Shown: piece by piece, positions 9,249 to 20,519 of the stretch
Numbering within the stretch: the stretch's first letter is position 1
Layout of the letters: every line of letters starts with the position of its first letter
NCBI RefSeq assembly: GCF_964065165.1
Contig: NZ_OZ061549.1
Span: 186,001 to 250,000 of the forward strand
DNA from: Levilactobacillus yonginensis
GTDB lineage: Bacteria > Bacillota > Bacilli > Lactobacillales > Lactobacillaceae
Length of the DNA stretch: 64,000 bases
Reading direction: 5' to 3'
Translations under genes and position numbers: made by a program
The notes under the pieces: model-generated
Database searches by the model: none
The model's input: the letters and a program-made list of their open reading frames with translations, nothing else
Told to the model about the DNA's origin: nothing

Positions 9249-10136
9249 ATGAATTCTAAGAGTCGGTTTAAAGTGTTAGCAGCCGTAATTTTAGTGATTA
9301 TCCTATTCAGTGGGATAACATACTTTGGAAAAAGTTATCATCAAGATCTCGTCAAAGGCCCCAATAACCATTATTATCAACGAACGAAGACGTTTAACAA
9401 GGGAAAGATTCAACAGCATCTCTACTCACAGTCTGAGTTGAGTCAGCTAACGTCAATTACCCATGGTAGCCAATATTCAGGCAATACAAGCTTGGATAGT
9501 GCATCGACTGATCACGTGTATCAGCTCAATGGACAACCGTTACCTAATATCGTTGGGCCTGACGGGGTGCTCCAGTTATATAATCAGTCTGGCTTCATGA
9601 CCAGCCAGATGGTCGTGGCGGCTGCTAAGTATTGGAATAAGATTGCCGGGGAAAAGATAGTTGAAGTGGTGTCAAAACAGTATCAGAGTGATGAGGTAAT
9701 TCATGATGGACAGAAGAGCCAGGCCGTTTTGGGTGGACAGACATATAACGGTCAGGGGATCCGATTCTATCCTGATAATTGGCGTAGTATTAGTACCTTG
9801 TCTAAGCGAAATCAAAATAATTGGAAGGAAGCGGCACTTATTCATGAGATTGGTCACGCACTGGGGGTTCCCCATCTGGGTGGGGGAATCTTAGGTACGA
9901 ATGCCAATACTGATGGGATTGCAACCACTGAGCTGATGGCGACGTGGACGGTTGCACAACCAAACTCGCCGAAACAGAATAACTCGGGCGTTCGTAGTAC
10001 AGATATTGATGCCGCAGCTTTAGCCTTAGCGGGTCTTAGCTGGGAAAAGCCCCAACGACTGGCCAGCTGGGTGTTAAAGACGCCTGGGAGTTATGTGAAC
10101 TATGATAATGAGAAGATTGTTTCCACAATTAAATGA
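9249..10136 (+). CDS. Metzincin-like zinc metallopeptidase, membrane-anchored or secreted
   Basis: 295 residues; GGAAGGGA precedes the ATG. An N-terminal hydrophobic segment (about 7-26) acts as signal or anchor, so the domain lies outside the membrane. The metzincin zinc motif HEIGHALGVPH (about 199-209) is complete, and ELMATW about 20 residues later could be the Met-turn. The conserved THG..Y.GNTSLD and GPDGVLQLYN blocks are shared with the paralogues at 5026 and 29949. Substrate unknown. It stands just before the adhesin gene, which makes processing of that protein or of other surface proteins plausible. Confidence 0.8.
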   Translation: MNSKSRFKVLAAVILVIILFSGITYFGKSYHQDLVKGPNNHYYQRTKTFNKGKIQQHLYSQSELSQLTSITHGSQYSGNTSLDSASTDHVYQLNGQPLPNIVGPDGVLQLYNQSGFMTSQMVVAAAKYWNKIAGEKIVEVVSKQYQSDEVIHDGQKSQAVLGGQTYNGQGIRFYPDNWRSISTLSKRNQNNWKEAALIHEIGHALGVPHLGGGILGTNANTDGIATTELMATWTVAQPNSPKQNNSGVRSTDIDAAALALAGLSWEKPQRLASWVLKTPGSYVNYDNEKIVSTIK

Positions 10137-10153
10137 TAGATAAGCTCAAAATT

Positions 10154-10219
10154 GCTTCTTAGAAGAGGGCGTCATGCTGGATCAAAGTATGATAGACCAC
10201 TTTCTAGGAAGCTTTTTTT
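10154..10219 (+). terminator. Probable terminator after metallopeptidase gene
   Basis: GCTTCTTAGAA pairs with TTCTAGGAAGC (one G-U) and is followed by seven T. The 37-base interior can form its own small hairpin. Confidence 0.65.
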
Positions 10220-10940
10220 GTTAACTATGGTTTGTTAAATTAAGAAACCGCCGACTTCAGATGAAGTTGGTGACAACGTAGCTGATTTTTAGCGAGTAAA
10301 TGAAAGTTAAGTAACCAAAAATACCCAAATCAATGAGCGTTGTGAGTCAGCTTGAATTTAAAGAGTCCCTGTAGTGGGCTTCAATATGTTCGCTGATGTA
10401 AAGCTTTCTAAGAGTTCAGCAATTATTGAAAGCTTTAGCAGAAGGCAAGGTAAGCGTCAAAGCTCGAATTGATAGCTAAAGGGACTGACAATATGGTGTT
10501 ACACATACGGCACTATGGGGCATAAATTCAAATCGATATTTTAATTTGATCTTGTAGTAAACAAACTAATGGGACGAAGTGCTTGATTTATGCAGCTTAA
10601 TATGACCAATGAAATCGGTACCATTTTTACGAACAGACAGATAATTTAATTGAATTCTAATTTAACGAACCAAAAAAGCAAAAAAATAGTTCCAGAATTG
10701 TTAATCGTCTCGGGCGTGCACGACCAGACGGTATTAGTGATTAACATCTACACACATCTTCAAAATCCTTTAATACCGGCGTTTGTAAACTGATTATAGT
10801 AGACAAACACCTGATTTATTACTTGTATTAAAGCCCCACAACGAAATCGGACTAAAACAAAATTTATGTGATAATTTTAACGAAAGAAACTTTTTCGCCA
10901 TTTTCTCAGATATACCAATTACAAATACCTTTTTAGAATA
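10220..10940. other. Non-coding gap before adhesin gene
   Basis: About 720 bases without a convincing reading frame. It contains several inverted repeats. TAAAGCTTTC (10399) pairs with its complement at 10428, nested inside AGTCCCT (10364) / AGGGACT (10480). GTTAATC + CGTCT (10700) pairs with AGACG + GATTAAC (10726-10745). CCGACTTC/GAAGTTGG lies near 10250. The hairpins may be regulatory or relics of decayed genes. I see no tRNA or known RNA. Confidence 0.5.
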
Positions 10941-10967
10941 GTATGTATAGTAAATTTATGATAAGAT
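10941..10967 (+). promoter_or_regulatory. Adhesin promoter with extended -10; motif shared with 20990
   Basis: Extended -10 TGATAAGAT (TG-n-TAAGAT) preceded by GTATGTATAGTAAATTT. The same arrangement, GTATGTACAGTAAATTT followed by TGTTAACAT, stands before the HAD-phosphatase operon. The matching bases upstream of the -10 box suggest a shared activator or operator. The predicted 5' leader to the GTG at 11143 is about 170 bases. Confidence 0.55.
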
Positions 10968-11142
10968 GACTGTGTTGAGGCGTTCGTTTACAGGGAATAT
11001 TTGTTTATAGACGGTACGCTTCATATTAGAAACGTGTATAGGCCAATTGTTATTACAGCCTAACATTGAGTGCGAAATTAATTTTTAACGTAGCGCTTGC
11101 AATTATATCTATCATTGTCAACTTCAAGGAGGACGATTAAAA

Positions 11143-14100
11143 GTGAAATTCATGCGGAACAAAGCTTTTAATGGCGATCCCAAGTTACGTTACAAGATGT
11201 ACAAGGTAGGGAAGACCTGGGTCTTCGCTGCATTGGCTTCTTTTTCGTTATTGGGCGCTGGGACTCTTTCTGCAAGTGCTGATTCTACCAGCAAAGCAGA
11301 TAGTGCCACTAGTAGCTCAGCGGTCGCTTCAAGTGCAAGTAGTTCATCAAGTTCTGAGGCAAGTCAGCCAGCCACCAGCACTGCAGCCAGCAGTGCGGCA
11401 GCTTCTTCGGCTGTTTCATCCAGTGCCGCAACTTCAGTAGCAAATTCAGGAAATTCATCTGACACTACCGTAGTCCCAGTTGCCGAATCAACTGGTGTGT
11501 CTACGTCTAGTAGTTCATCGAATTCATCTTTAAGTAACGAGACAAGTGGTACTACCAGTGCAGTTGCCACTAGTGCCGAAGCTACGAGTGCGTCAACAAT
11601 TGACGCTGCTAGCGTTGCTGCTACAGCAGCTCAGTCCGTTCACACCGACGTGACGTTGAGTGAGAACGTGACAAAGACGGTCACTAAGGTAGCAACTACT
11701 AGAAAAGCTGTTACGACTCCAGTTGTTGAGACCGCTATGGTTTCAGCTGCGAGTTCCAGTGCAAATGCTGGGAGTGGGGCAGACAGTACAGCAGCTAGCA
11801 CGGCGTCAAGCGCCGCAGCTGCCGCTCAGGAAAGTGCCAGCAACGCAAGTAGCTATGCAGGTTTAGTGCAAACCTCTGACACTGAGGATGCCTATGCTGC
11901 AACTAGTAGTTACGCCGCTAAGACGACGACTGCTGCTGACTTGGCACAGTATTACAACAGTTTGGCCTCTGCGTTCAAGCAGGCCGTCGCAGATGGTAAG
12001 GGTGATTCCGATACTAACATCGAGAAATACACCACTGCGCTCTCATACGCTAGCTCTGCAGCTCAGAACGCAGTGTCATACGCTGACCTGGCTTCCAGTG
12101 CAGCAGCAGTTGCTAAATCAGCCGCTGCTACTGGCTTGAAAGACCTAGTAAGCAGTGCTAACGAGCCAACGTTCTCCGCAGCCACTGCAGCTAGTGAAGC
12201 AGCTGCTTCAGCATCAGCCGCAGCCAGCAGCGCATACAATGCAACACAATACGATACCAGTAATGCGGCTGCCGTTGCTGCTTATGCCACTGCCAACAGT
12301 GCCGCTGCGGATGCTGCCAACGCTTCATCCTTGGCCGCTTCGATAGCAGGTGATGCACAGGCACAATACAATTTGGCCACCAGTGCTGCTTTGAGTGGTG
12401 ACTACGAGGCTGCTAGCAATGCTTTAGTTGCCGCTAATAGTTTGGCATCTCAAGGCTTAGATGCATACTCAGCTGCAAGTACTGCTAACTCGACTGCGCA
12501 ATCGGCAGCCGAAATGGCCACGTCGATTGCTGTAAGTGATGCAGCTGTGAAGGCTAACTCCAGCGCCATGTTAGCTGCTAACTCAGCTAGTGCAGCTAGT
12601 TCATTGGCAACTGCAGCATCGAGTTACCACGGGAACCAGTCAGAACAGTACGCAAGTAGTGCTGCGTCACACGCAACGCTGGCTAACTCTAGTTCCTCAT
12701 TGGCCAGTTCAGCCGCTTCGGCTGCTGCAGTTGCGACGAGTGCTGCCGATGCTGCTTCATTAGCGCGGGTTGCCAGTTCAGCCGCTGCTGACGCTAGTCT
12801 TTCGTTGCAAGGTGCTTCTAGTGCTGCCTCATTGGCTGCCGCTTACAACACTAATACTGAAAACACCCAGACTGGTGAAGATTCAGATACAAGTGCAATT
12901 GGTGGGACGACAAACGCTATTGTGACGACGAATGATGCTGTGACGATCGGTACAGGTCAAGATGGCTCAATTACTTTATCTAACAGTATGACACTTGGGT
13001 CATACAAAGAAGGTGGCCTACTAGGCGGAACTTACGATTACAAATTAGATGGTAACGCAACGTTCACCTGGTACGTTTCCACCGACGGTAAGAACTGGAC
13101 GGTAGATTCCACCACTACTGGAAACAAAACGACTACAACCTATACGCCAGCTTATACGGCTGCGGGGACATACTACTATCAACTAGTCGTAAGCGGTTCT
13201 AAGGTTGCCAAGTCGACTTTAGGATCCGTCAAAAATAGAGCAACATTCTCAACTCCTTCAAACGTAATTACCGTTGTGGTTTCACACGCTGACGGCAACT
13301 ACACGAATCAGGCATCGAGTGCTGCTGCTGCTGCTAATACGGCCGCCGCTTTAGCCTCATCCATGGCGAGCGCAGCCAACTCTAGTTATGATTTATTAGC
13401 AAGTACAATCGACATCAGTTTGAACAATGATATCTCAATCTACTCCTACGCTCAGCTTGCTCAGCAGGCTACCTCAGGTGCTTCATCATACAGTGCCTTA
13501 GCAGTTGCAGCTGCGAGCGCGGCTACTGAAGCAAGTAGTCTGGCGGCTGTTAACGAAGCTGCTCACAATTATACAGATGCTTCTTCTTATGCAGCTGCAG
13601 CTCTCGTGGCACAAAATGCTGCTAGTTCCTACGGTGTATTGACCAGTTCAGCGGCCTCGACGGCGGCTGGTCACTTGGATCAAGCATATAACGCAGCAAC
13701 TGCACAAGAAAATGCTAACAAATACTTGGCATCCAGTTACGCGGCAACGGCATCATCTGCAGCCATTAAAACGGGTGCTCAAGCAGAAATTGCGAACTCA
13801 AATGCGGCCGATGCGGCGAACGCCTTTGCCTCAGCACCAAATTATCAAGACCTGGCTTCTGCAGCCAATGCCGCAGCAATCGCTGCCAACGCAGAAGCTT
13901 CCATGTATGCAAGCTCTGCCGTTGAAGTTTCAAAGAAGGCAGCTTCATTTGCCGCGGATGGTGATTTAGTTAATGCCAAGGCACAAGCCAACAACTCGTT
14001 GACACTGTTGGAATGGGCGACAAACTCCGCTAATGCGGCTGCTAGTTCCGCTAGTTTAGCTACTAAGACGATTGTAGAAGCACAGTCATCTGCAACCAGT

Positions 14101-17100
14101 ACGGCAGCTTCTTCAACTGCTGCGATTGATTCAGCAGCTACGGCGTCTGCACAAACCGCTGGCTCAACTGCTGCTTCCTTAGCTGCAGCCATGACGCAAA
14201 ACACGAGCTTGGGGGCTTCTTATGTAACTGCCGCCGCAAGCTACGCTCAAGATGCTCAGTTTGCTGCTGCTACGGCTGATGCAGCTAACAACGAAGCTAA
14301 CAACTACATGTCAATGGCTTCTTCAGCAGTTGCCGCGGGTAACTTTGCTATGGCTAGTGAATACTCCACTGCAGCTGACGCAGAATTAGTTGCTTCAGCA
14401 CAGTTAGCTTCAACCGCTACGGTAGCGGCTTCAGCTGCAACTGAGAATGCTAAATATGCTGTGATGTATTCTAACAACTTGGGTTCTTACAAAGGAAAGC
14501 CATCTGCTGATGCATGGTCTCTGCTGGGGGTAATTATCTCTGGTGGGTTCACCCAGCAAGCAACGAAGACGACTTCCACTACTTCGGGGAAGACGATTAC
14601 GCTTAGTAACAGTGCTACCACTGGATTGGGAGCTATCAACGCAACCCATACTGCAACCTGGTATGTTCAGATTAACGGGGTTTGGCAGAAGGTTAACGCC
14701 GTTGGTAGCGGACTGTTCAACTCAACTACCGAGTCAGGCGATATTAAAGACGCCAGCGGTAAAGTCGTTGCTAGCTACACACTGACTGATACTACGCCAT
14801 GGTATTCAGGTGCAGCCACGGCTGCAAGTACTATGTCCGTAACAATTGCTGATGACTTTACTGGATCACTGGCCTTCCAATCATCCGCCAGCTACACGGG
14901 GACTAGTACGATTACCGGTTCCTTCTGGAGTCAATTATCTGCAATCGATGTTTATGACAGTGACATTCCTGCTACTGGTATTAGCATTGATGGGGATGAT
15001 TACATTCTGAACAGTTCAGATACGCATACCTCTGGAAACTACACGGCAACGACTAACCCTGGTAACGCCACTGGTGACATTACGTGGTCCAGCAGTGATG
15101 AATCAATTGCGACGGTTAATTCCGATGGGGTTGTTACTCCAACCTCAGCAACATCAGCAGGTAAGGTAACAATAACTGTAACCATCACGAACGCTGATCA
15201 AACTACTTACACGGCAAGTAAAGTAGTTACGGTCGGTAACGGTTTGGCAGATAAGAATGCTAATACCGGTGATAAATTTACCTGGTCACCAGAAATGGAA
15301 ACCGATGAAACTAGTAGCAATTTGACTTACCAGTGGTATTACTCTGCAACTGCAGGTAGTCAAGGCACAGCAATTGATGGTCAGACGAATGCCAACCTGA
15401 ACATTGACGAAATTACCGCAGCACATCAAGGCTACTACACGTTAGTTGTAACGGCCACTGTTGATGGTAAGACGTCAATTAGTACGTTAGGTCAAGCATA
15501 CTTGACGGTTGATTCCAGTTACACGAACGGGTCTTCTTCATCAGCTAGTCTTGCAACTGATGCGGCCAACGAAGCAGCTGACTATGCGAGTGTTGCCAAT
15601 TCTTACGGGAATGTGGCACAGCAATACGCTGAAAACGGATCAAATGCTAGTTCTTACGCAGCGCAAGCCTCAACTGCAGCGTCAACTGCTACTTCTGCAG
15701 CGTCTGCAGCGCAATCCGCAGCAGATGCAGCGTCCGCTGCTTACTCAGCGGCATCATCAGCTGAGGCTGAAGCTGACAACTCAGCCGCTTCTAGTTATGC
15801 AAAACAAGCTTCCGCAGCTGCTTCAGCCGCCAAGGAATCTAAGGATCACGCATCTAGTGCAGCATCAGATGCACATTCTTATGCAAACCAGGCAATTGTA
15901 GCAACTGATGATAGCGACAGTGATTCAGACTCTGACTCTGACAGCGATTCCGACAGTGACTCAGACTCCGACAGTGACTCAGATAGCGACAGCGATTCAG
16001 ACTCCGACAGTGATTCCGATAGCGACAGCGACTCAGATAGCGACAGTGATTCTGATTCCGACAGCGATTCCGATTCCGACAGTGACTCCGACTCCGACAG
16101 CGACTCCGATTCCGACAGTGACTCCGATAGCGACAGCGACTCAGACTCCGACAGTGACTCAGACTCCGACAGTGATTCCGACTCCGACAGCGACTCAGAC
16201 TCTGACAGTGACTCCGATAGCGACAGCGACTCAGACTCTGACAGCGATTCTGATTCCGACAGCGATTCCGACTCCGACAGTGATTCAGACTCTGACAGCG
16301 ATTCGGACTCCGACAGTGACTCCGATTCCGACAGTGACTCCGACTCCGACAGCGACTCCGATAGCGACAGTGACTCGGACTCCGACAGTGATTCCGATAG
16401 CGACAGTGATTCCGATAGCGACAGCGATTCAGACTCCGACAGTGACTCAGACTCCGACTCCGACAGTGATTCCGATAGCGACAGTGACTCAGATAGCGAC
16501 AGCGATTCAGACTCAGATAGCGACAGTGATTCTGATTCCGACAGTGATTCTGATTCCGACAGCGATTCCGATTCCGACAGTGATTCCGATAGCGACAGCG
16601 ACTCAGATAGCGACAGTGATTCGGACTCCGACAGCGACTCAGATTCCGACAGTGACTCAGACTCCGACAGTGATTCTGATAGCGACAGCGATTCCGATAG
16701 CGACAGCGACTCAGATTCCGACAGTGACTCAGACTCCGACAGCGATTCAGACTCTGACAGCGATTCAGACTCTGACAGCGACTCCGATTCCGACAGCGAC
16801 TCTGACTCTGACAGCGATTCCGACAGCGACTCTGACTCTGACAGCGATTCCGACAGTGACTCAGACTCCGACAGTGATTCCGATAGCGACAGCGACTCAG
16901 ATAGCGACAGTGATTCGGACTCCGACAGCGACTCAGACTCAGATAGCGACAGCGATTCAGACTCCGACAGCGATTCAGACTCCGATAGCGACAGTGATTC
17001 TGATTCCGACAGTGATTCTGATTCCGACAGCGATTCCGATTCCGACAGTGACTCAGACTCCGACAGTGATTCCGATAGCGACAGCGACTCAGATAACGAC

Positions 17101-18696
17101 AGTGATTCGGACTCCGACAGCGACTCAGATTCCGACAGTGACTCAGACTCCGACAGTGATTCTGATAGCGACAGCGATTCCGATAGCGACAGCGACTCTG
17201 ACTCCGACAGCGATTCCGATAGCGACAGCGACTCAGATTCCGACAGTGATTCTGATAGCGACAGCGATTCAGACTCTGACAGCGATTCAGACTCCGACAG
17301 TGACTCAGACTCCGACAGTGATTCCGATAGCGACAGTGATTCAGACTCTGACAGCGACTCCGATTCCGACAGTGATTCAGATAGCGACAGCGACTCCGAT
17401 AGCGACAGCGACTCCGATAGCGACAGCGACTCAGATTCCGATAGTGATTCAGACTCCGACAGCGATTCCGATAGCGATAGCGACTCAGACTCCGACAGTG
17501 ATTCCGATTCCGACAGTGATTCCGATAGCGATAGCGACTCAGATTCCGACAGTGATTCCGATAGCGATAGCGATTCGGACTCCGACAGTGATTCCGATAG
17601 CGACAGCGATTCGGACTCCGACAGCGATTCCGACTCTGACAGTGACTCCGATAGCGACAGCGACTCCGATTCCGACAGTGATTCCGATAGCGACAGCGAC
17701 TCAGACTCCGATAGTGATTCCGATAGCGACAGCGACTCAGACTCCGACAGTGATTCCGATAGCGACAGCGACTCAGATTCCGACAGTGATTCCGATAGCG
17801 ACAGCGATTCAGACTCCGACAGTGATTCTGATTCCGACAGTGACTCAGACTCCGATAGCGACAGCGATTCAGACTCCGACAGCGACTCAGATTCCGACAG
17901 TGACTCAGACTCCGACAGCGATTCAGACTCCGACAGCGACTCCGATAGCGACAGCGATTCAGACTCCGACAGCGACTCAGATTCCGACAGTGACTCAGAC
18001 TCCGACAGTGACTCAGACTCCGATAGCGACAGCGACTCAGACTCTGGCAGTGATTCAGATTCTGATGGCAATTCCGGTTCTGGCGACTCCGACTCAGATA
18101 GTGACTCCGATTCTGACAGCGATTCTGATACGAATGGTGGAGCAGGAGATGGAAACGGTTCTGAAGGCGACAGTGACTCAGGCTCAGGATCAGGATCTGG
18201 TAGTGGCTCAGGCACAGGATCCGGTAGTGGTAACAGCAACTCCAACAATGGTGGATCTGGAACAACTGGTTCAGGCAATTCCAATGGCGGGGCATCTGCT
18301 GGTACTAATGGCGGGACTTCAAATGGTGGTGCTGCTACAACGCTTGCATACGCAGGGAACAATGGTGCTGTGACGCCAACTGCTACAAGCTACGCACAAC
18401 CTGTTGTAACGGACCTGACGAGTACTAACGGAACGAACGAAGATGGTAACGACTCTTCTGCAGACAAATCTAACGACAAGGCCAGCGACAATAATAACAA
18501 GTCGACTGACAAGTCAAATGCTTCGAAGAGTGGTGCAGCTGCTGATGCAACCAACCAAACTGCGGATGCTGATAAGGCATCACAAGCAAATGATGGCAAT
18601 GGTTGGACTCTCTGGGGGTCAATCTTAGCTGCCATTGCTGCAGTAACTGGTGGTTCATGGTGGTACTTCGGCGGTAAAAAAAAGAAGAATGACTAA
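11143..18696 (+). CDS. Giant Ser-Asp-repeat adhesin with KxYKxGKxW signal
   Basis: 2517 residues; GTG start 10 bases after AAGGAGG. The signal region carries an exact KxYKxGKxW motif (KMYKVGKTW, 18-26), a hydrophobic core and probable cleavage after SASA (about 47). Known proteins with this motif use the accessory SecA2/SecY2 route and are O-glycosylated. Then come an Ala/Ser-rich helical stalk (50-590), a beta domain (about 596-719), more Ala/Ser (720-1110), a second related beta domain (1113-1273), a BIg2-like domain (about 1280-1365), an Ig-like domain (1370-1460), Ala/Ser (1465-1587), the Ser-Asp tract (1589-2300), a Gly/Ser/Asn-rich linker and a C-terminal hydrophobic segment ending in KKKKND. 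I find no LPxTG. The Ser-rich stalks are the likely acceptor of the upstream glycosyltransferases. Confidence 0.9.
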   Translation: MKFMRNKAFNGDPKLRYKMYKVGKTWVFAALASFSLLGAGTLSASADSTSKADSATSSSAVASSASSSSSSEASQPATSTAASSAAASSAVSSSAATSVANSGNSSDTTVVPVAESTGVSTSSSSSNSSLSNETSGTTSAVATSAEATSASTIDAASVAATAAQSVHTDVTLSENVTKTVTKVATTRKAVTTPVVETAMVSAASSSANAGSGADSTAASTASSAAAAAQESASNASSYAGLVQTSDTEDAYAATSSYAAKTTTAADLAQYYNSLASAFKQAVADGKGDSDTNIEKYTTALSYASSAAQNAVSYADLASSAAAVAKSAAATGLKDLVSSANEPTFSAATAASEAAASASAAASSAYNATQYDTSNAAAVAAYATANSAAADAANASSLAASIAGDAQAQYNLATSAALSGDYEAASNALVAANSLASQGLDAYSAASTANSTAQSAAEMATSIAVSDAAVKANSSAMLAANSASAASSLATAASSYHGNQSEQYASSAASHATLANSSSSLASSAASAAAVATSAADAASLARVASSAAADASLSLQGASSAASLAAAYNTNTENTQTGEDSDTSAIGGTTNAIVTTNDAVTIGTGQDGSITLSNSMTLGSYKEGGLLGGTYDYKLDGNATFTWYVSTDGKNWTVDSTTTGNKTTTTYTPAYTAAGTYYYQLVVSGSKVAKSTLGSVKNRATFSTPSNVITVVVSHADGNYTNQASSAAAAANTAAALASSMASAANSSYDLLASTIDISLNNDISIYSYAQLAQQATSGASSYSALAVAAASAATEASSLAAVNEAAHNYTDASSYAAAALVAQNAASSYGVLTSSAASTAAGHLDQAYNAATAQENANKYLASSYAATASSAAIKTGAQAEIANSNAADAANAFASAPNYQDLASAANAAAIAANAEASMYASSAVEVSKKAASFAADGDLVNAKAQANNSLTLLEWATNSANAAASSASLATKTIVEAQSSATSTAASSTAAIDSAATASAQTAGSTAASLAAAMTQNTSLGASYVTAAASYAQDAQFAAATADAANNEANNYMSMASSAVAAGNFAMASEYSTAADAELVASAQLASTATVAASAATENAKYAVMYSNNLGSYKGKPSADAWSLLGVIISGGFTQQATKTTSTTSGKTITLSNSATTGLGAINATHTATWYVQINGVWQKVNAVGSGLFNSTTESGDIKDASGKVVASYTLTDTTPWYSGAATAASTMSVTIADDFTGSLAFQSSASYTGTSTITGSFWSQLSAIDVYDSDIPATGISIDGDDYILNSSDTHTSGNYTATTNPGNATGDITWSSSDESIATVNSDGVVTPTSATSAGKVTITVTITNADQTTYTASKVVTVGNGLADKNANTGDKFTWSPEMETDETSSNLTYQWYYSATAGSQGTAIDGQTNANLNIDEITAAHQGYYTLVVTATVDGKTSISTLGQAYLTVDSSYTNGSSSSASLATDAANEAADYASVANSYGNVAQQYAENGSNASSYAAQASTAASTATSAASAAQSAADAASAAYSAASSAEAEADNSAASSYAKQASAAASAAKESKDHASSAASDAHSYANQAIVATDDSDSDSDSDSDSDSDSDSDSDSDSDSDSDSDSDSDSDSDSDSDSDSDSDSDSDSDSDSDSDSDSDSDSDSDSDSDSDSDSDSDSDSDSDSDSDSDSDSDSDSDSDSDSDSDSDSDSDSDSDSDSDSDSDSDSDSDSDSDSDSDSDSDSDSDSDSDSDSDSDSDSDSDSDSDSDSDSDSDSDSDSDSDSDSDSDSDSDSDSDSDSDSDSDSDSDSDSDSDSDSDSDSDSDSDSDSDSDSDSDSDSDSDSDSDSDSDSDSDSDSDSDSDSDSDSDSDSDSDSDSDSDSDSDSDSDSDSDSDSDSDSDSDSDSDSDSDSDSDSDSDSDSDSDSDSDSDSDSDSDSDSDSDSDSDSDSDSDSDSDSDSDSDSDSDSDSDSDSDSDSDSDSDSDSDSDSDNDSDSDSDSDSDSDSDSDSDSDSDSDSDSDSDSDSDSDSDSDSDSDSDSDSDSDSDSDSDSDSDSDSDSDSDSDSDSDSDSDSDSDSDSDSDSDSDSDSDSDSDSDSDSDSDSDSDSDSDSDSDSDSDSDSDSDSDSDSDSDSDSDSDSDSDSDSDSDSDSDSDSDSDSDSDSDSDSDSDSDSDSDSDSDSDSDSDSDSDSDSDSDSDSDSDSDSDSDSDSDSDSDSDSDSDSDSDSDSDSDSDSDSDSDSDSDSDSDSDSDSDSDSDSDSDSDSDSDSDSDSDSDSDSDSDSDSDSDSDSDSDSDSDSDSDSDSDSGSDSDSDGNSGSGDSDSDSDSDSDSDSDTNGGAGDGNGSEGDSDSGSGSGSGSGSGTGSGSGNSNSNNGGSGTTGSGNSNGGASAGTNGGTSNGGAATTLAYAGNNGAVTPTATSYAQPVVTDLTSTNGTNEDGNDSSADKSNDKASDNNNKSTDKSNASKSGAAADATNQTADADKASQANDGNGWTLWGSILAAIAAVTGGSWWYFGGKKKKND
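15908..18042 (+). repeat. Ser-Asp coding repeat tract (about 355 dipeptides)
   Basis: Over 2.1 kb of GAY-Ser codons. Serine codons TCN and AGY are mixed, often as an 18-base unit of the form Asp-TCN-Asp-TCN-Asp-AGY, so the DNA repeat is far less perfect than the peptide repeat. One Ser codon is changed to Asn (AAC at 17095). Such tracts form a stiff wall-spanning stalk in Sdr/Clf proteins of staphylococci and vary in length by recombination. Confidence 0.95.
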
Positions 18697-18790
18697 GTAA
18701 ATAATTCTTCGAGAATTACCATGCAAAGCAACAAAAGCAACAGAAGCAACAATATGGTCCAAGAGTGGGTATAATCAATTTATGCTCAGC

Positions 18791-18821
18791 GGGTCCCCTT
18801 CGGGTCAAACTGGGGGGACCC
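18791..18821 (+). terminator. GC-rich hairpin after adhesin gene, possible weak terminator
   Basis: GGGTCCCC pairs with GGGGACCC (8 bp, 15-base loop), followed only by TTATTGTTA, so U-run support is weak. It falls between the adhesin stop and the chosen start at 18863. This argues against starting the next gene at the ATG inside it (18782). Confidence 0.45.
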
Positions 18822-18862
18822 TTATTGTTAAAATGAAGTTAGTAGGAAAGGCGGCTCAATCT

Positions 18863-20503
18863 ATGAAAAAGTCAGTAATCAAGCAATATCAGGTGGCTAT
18901 TAGCAATCTTGGTAGTGTCAAGGATCGGGTGACTGGAAAGGTTACGCTGGCTTTGTCGGTATCTGATCGGCGTCATCGGGCAAAAATCCATTTTCTTCGG
19001 GATACCAGCATTGAACGTGTCTGGAGTCAGGTTGAGAGTATCTTGGCTGCGGCGCCACAGCATGCCTGGGTACGGATTGAAGTTGTTGAAGCAGTTCAAA
19101 GACAAAAGTTAGCCAGTCTCAAGCAGAATCTGAATGATATGTTTCGCATGAATTACTGGCGTCGGGGTGTCAGTTTTGATGCTGACTTCAAGACAGCACT
19201 GTTAGAAATGGAAATTAATGGTCACGAGTTTTTTAAACCCAGTAAGCGACATAAAGTTGGCAAAAATGCTTCAGAATCTTGGATTGATTTTGACCAAATT
19301 AAAAAGTATCTCCAAGCCCGAGATGATCGTTCAGCTCAAGGCATTGAAGATACCCAATATGTTTGGACATTTGTTACTAAAGGTATTTTTTCAGATGGTG
19401 AAAAAATCTGGCCATTGCGTGAGGATGAAAGTCGGGGAATTGGCGTCAGGGAGCTCACTAATCCAAGAGAGGAGATCAACAGCTACCTGCACGCAGGTGA
19501 AAAATTTTTGATGAGGCAGATTAAGGATGATGGTCAGTTTATTTATGGTTACTACCCAGCATTGCAGCGAGTCCTGACAAATTACAACAGCGTGCGCCAT
19601 TTTTCCTCGATCTATGCCTTATTGGAGGCGATTGATTTCAGCAATCAGAATGAGGACGTTGCAAAGGCAAAGCTGGCACTTCAATGGGGGATTGATAACC
19701 TCACGTTGACTAAAGGTGATGCACTGTTTGCTGTTGAACATAATAAGAAAGCCAATGATGAGGTCAAGCTTGGTGCTCAGGCGATGTTGATATTGGCGCT
19801 GTGCAAGTACCAAGAAGTCACAACGGATGATTCGTTTCTGAAATACGCTCAGCAGGCGTTCAATGGCGTCACAGCGTTCCGTCAAGAATCAGGACGCTTC
19901 AATCACGTATTGAATGTGGATTTGAGTGTTAAAGATGCTTTTCGAATTATTTATTATGAAGGTGAAATTACGTTTGCACTGGCTCGCTTGTTTGAATTGA
20001 CTGGCGACGAGGCGGTTAAGCAACTGATCAAAGAAACATTAGACTTCATGGTTGCGAATAATTATGGACAGTACCATGATCATTGGATTTCTTACGCTGT
20101 GAACGAAGCGCTTCAAATTTTCTCAACGAATCGGGATTACATGTCGATGGGTCTAAAGAATGTTTTTGATCATCTAGACTTTATTGAGAAACGGGATACT
20201 TCTTACCCAACGTTACTGGAGTTGTTAAACGCAGCCGTTAAGATGACGGACACCATTAAAGCAACTGGCAATGATGACCTGATGGAAGGCTATGATCTAG
20301 TTCGGTTACGGCAGGTTTGGCGTCAAAGGGCCGAACACGAAATGGCGACGGGAACGTTTGAGCCGGAACTGGCAATGTACTTTTACTATCCTGAAAAGTT
20401 TGTGGGCGCATTCTTTGCTCGGCATGATCACTTTAGAACGCGGATTGATGACTGTGAACACTTTCTGTCTGGCTTAATTAACTACTATAATTACAAATAC
20501 TAA
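18863..20503 (+). CDS. Unknown protein, probable alpha/alpha-toroid C-terminal domain
   Basis: 546 residues from ATG 18863, chosen because AGGAAAGG lies 12 bases upstream; ATGs further upstream lack ribosome sites. There is no signal peptide, so it is cytoplasmic. Residues 1-180 are of unknown type. The remainder has repeated amphipathic helices with YNSVRHFSSIYALLEA, IIYYEGEITFALARLFELTGD and Tyr/His-rich C-terminal segments. These recall six-hairpin toroid folds (glycoside hydrolases, epimerases, lyases) but are not assignable by eye. It is followed 16 bases later by the second GKYPWE membrane protein, which suggests a link with adhesin glycan metabolism. Confidence 0.6.
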   Translation: MKKSVIKQYQVAISNLGSVKDRVTGKVTLALSVSDRRHRAKIHFLRDTSIERVWSQVESILAAAPQHAWVRIEVVEAVQRQKLASLKQNLNDMFRMNYWRRGVSFDADFKTALLEMEINGHEFFKPSKRHKVGKNASESWIDFDQIKKYLQARDDRSAQGIEDTQYVWTFVTKGIFSDGEKIWPLREDESRGIGVRELTNPREEINSYLHAGEKFLMRQIKDDGQFIYGYYPALQRVLTNYNSVRHFSSIYALLEAIDFSNQNEDVAKAKLALQWGIDNLTLTKGDALFAVEHNKKANDEVKLGAQAMLILALCKYQEVTTDDSFLKYAQQAFNGVTAFRQESGRFNHVLNVDLSVKDAFRIIYYEGEITFALARLFELTGDEAVKQLIKETLDFMVANNYGQYHDHWISYAVNEALQIFSTNRDYMSMGLKNVFDHLDFIEKRDTSYPTLLELLNAAVKMTDTIKATGNDDLMEGYDLVRLRQVWRQRAEHEMATGTFEPELAMYFYYPEKFVGAFFARHDHFRTRIDDCEHFLSGLINYYNYKY

Positions 20504-20519
20504 AGAGGAGTGAGTCTTG

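Noticed and set aside
15854..18373. Three further open frames of over 800 codons across the Ser-Asp tract (two on the minus strand, one on the plus strand)
   Set aside because: They arise because the 6-base repeat lacks stop codons in several frames. Their products are low-complexity dipeptide runs without starts or ribosome sites.
18450..18696. LPxTG sorting motif in the adhesin
   Set aside because: None is present in the last 80 residues; only the hydrophobic segment and basic tail are.
18782..18862. Earlier ATG (18782) as start of the toroid-like protein
   Set aside because: It lies beside a GC-rich hairpin with no ribosome site; ATG 18863 has AGGAAAGG upstream.
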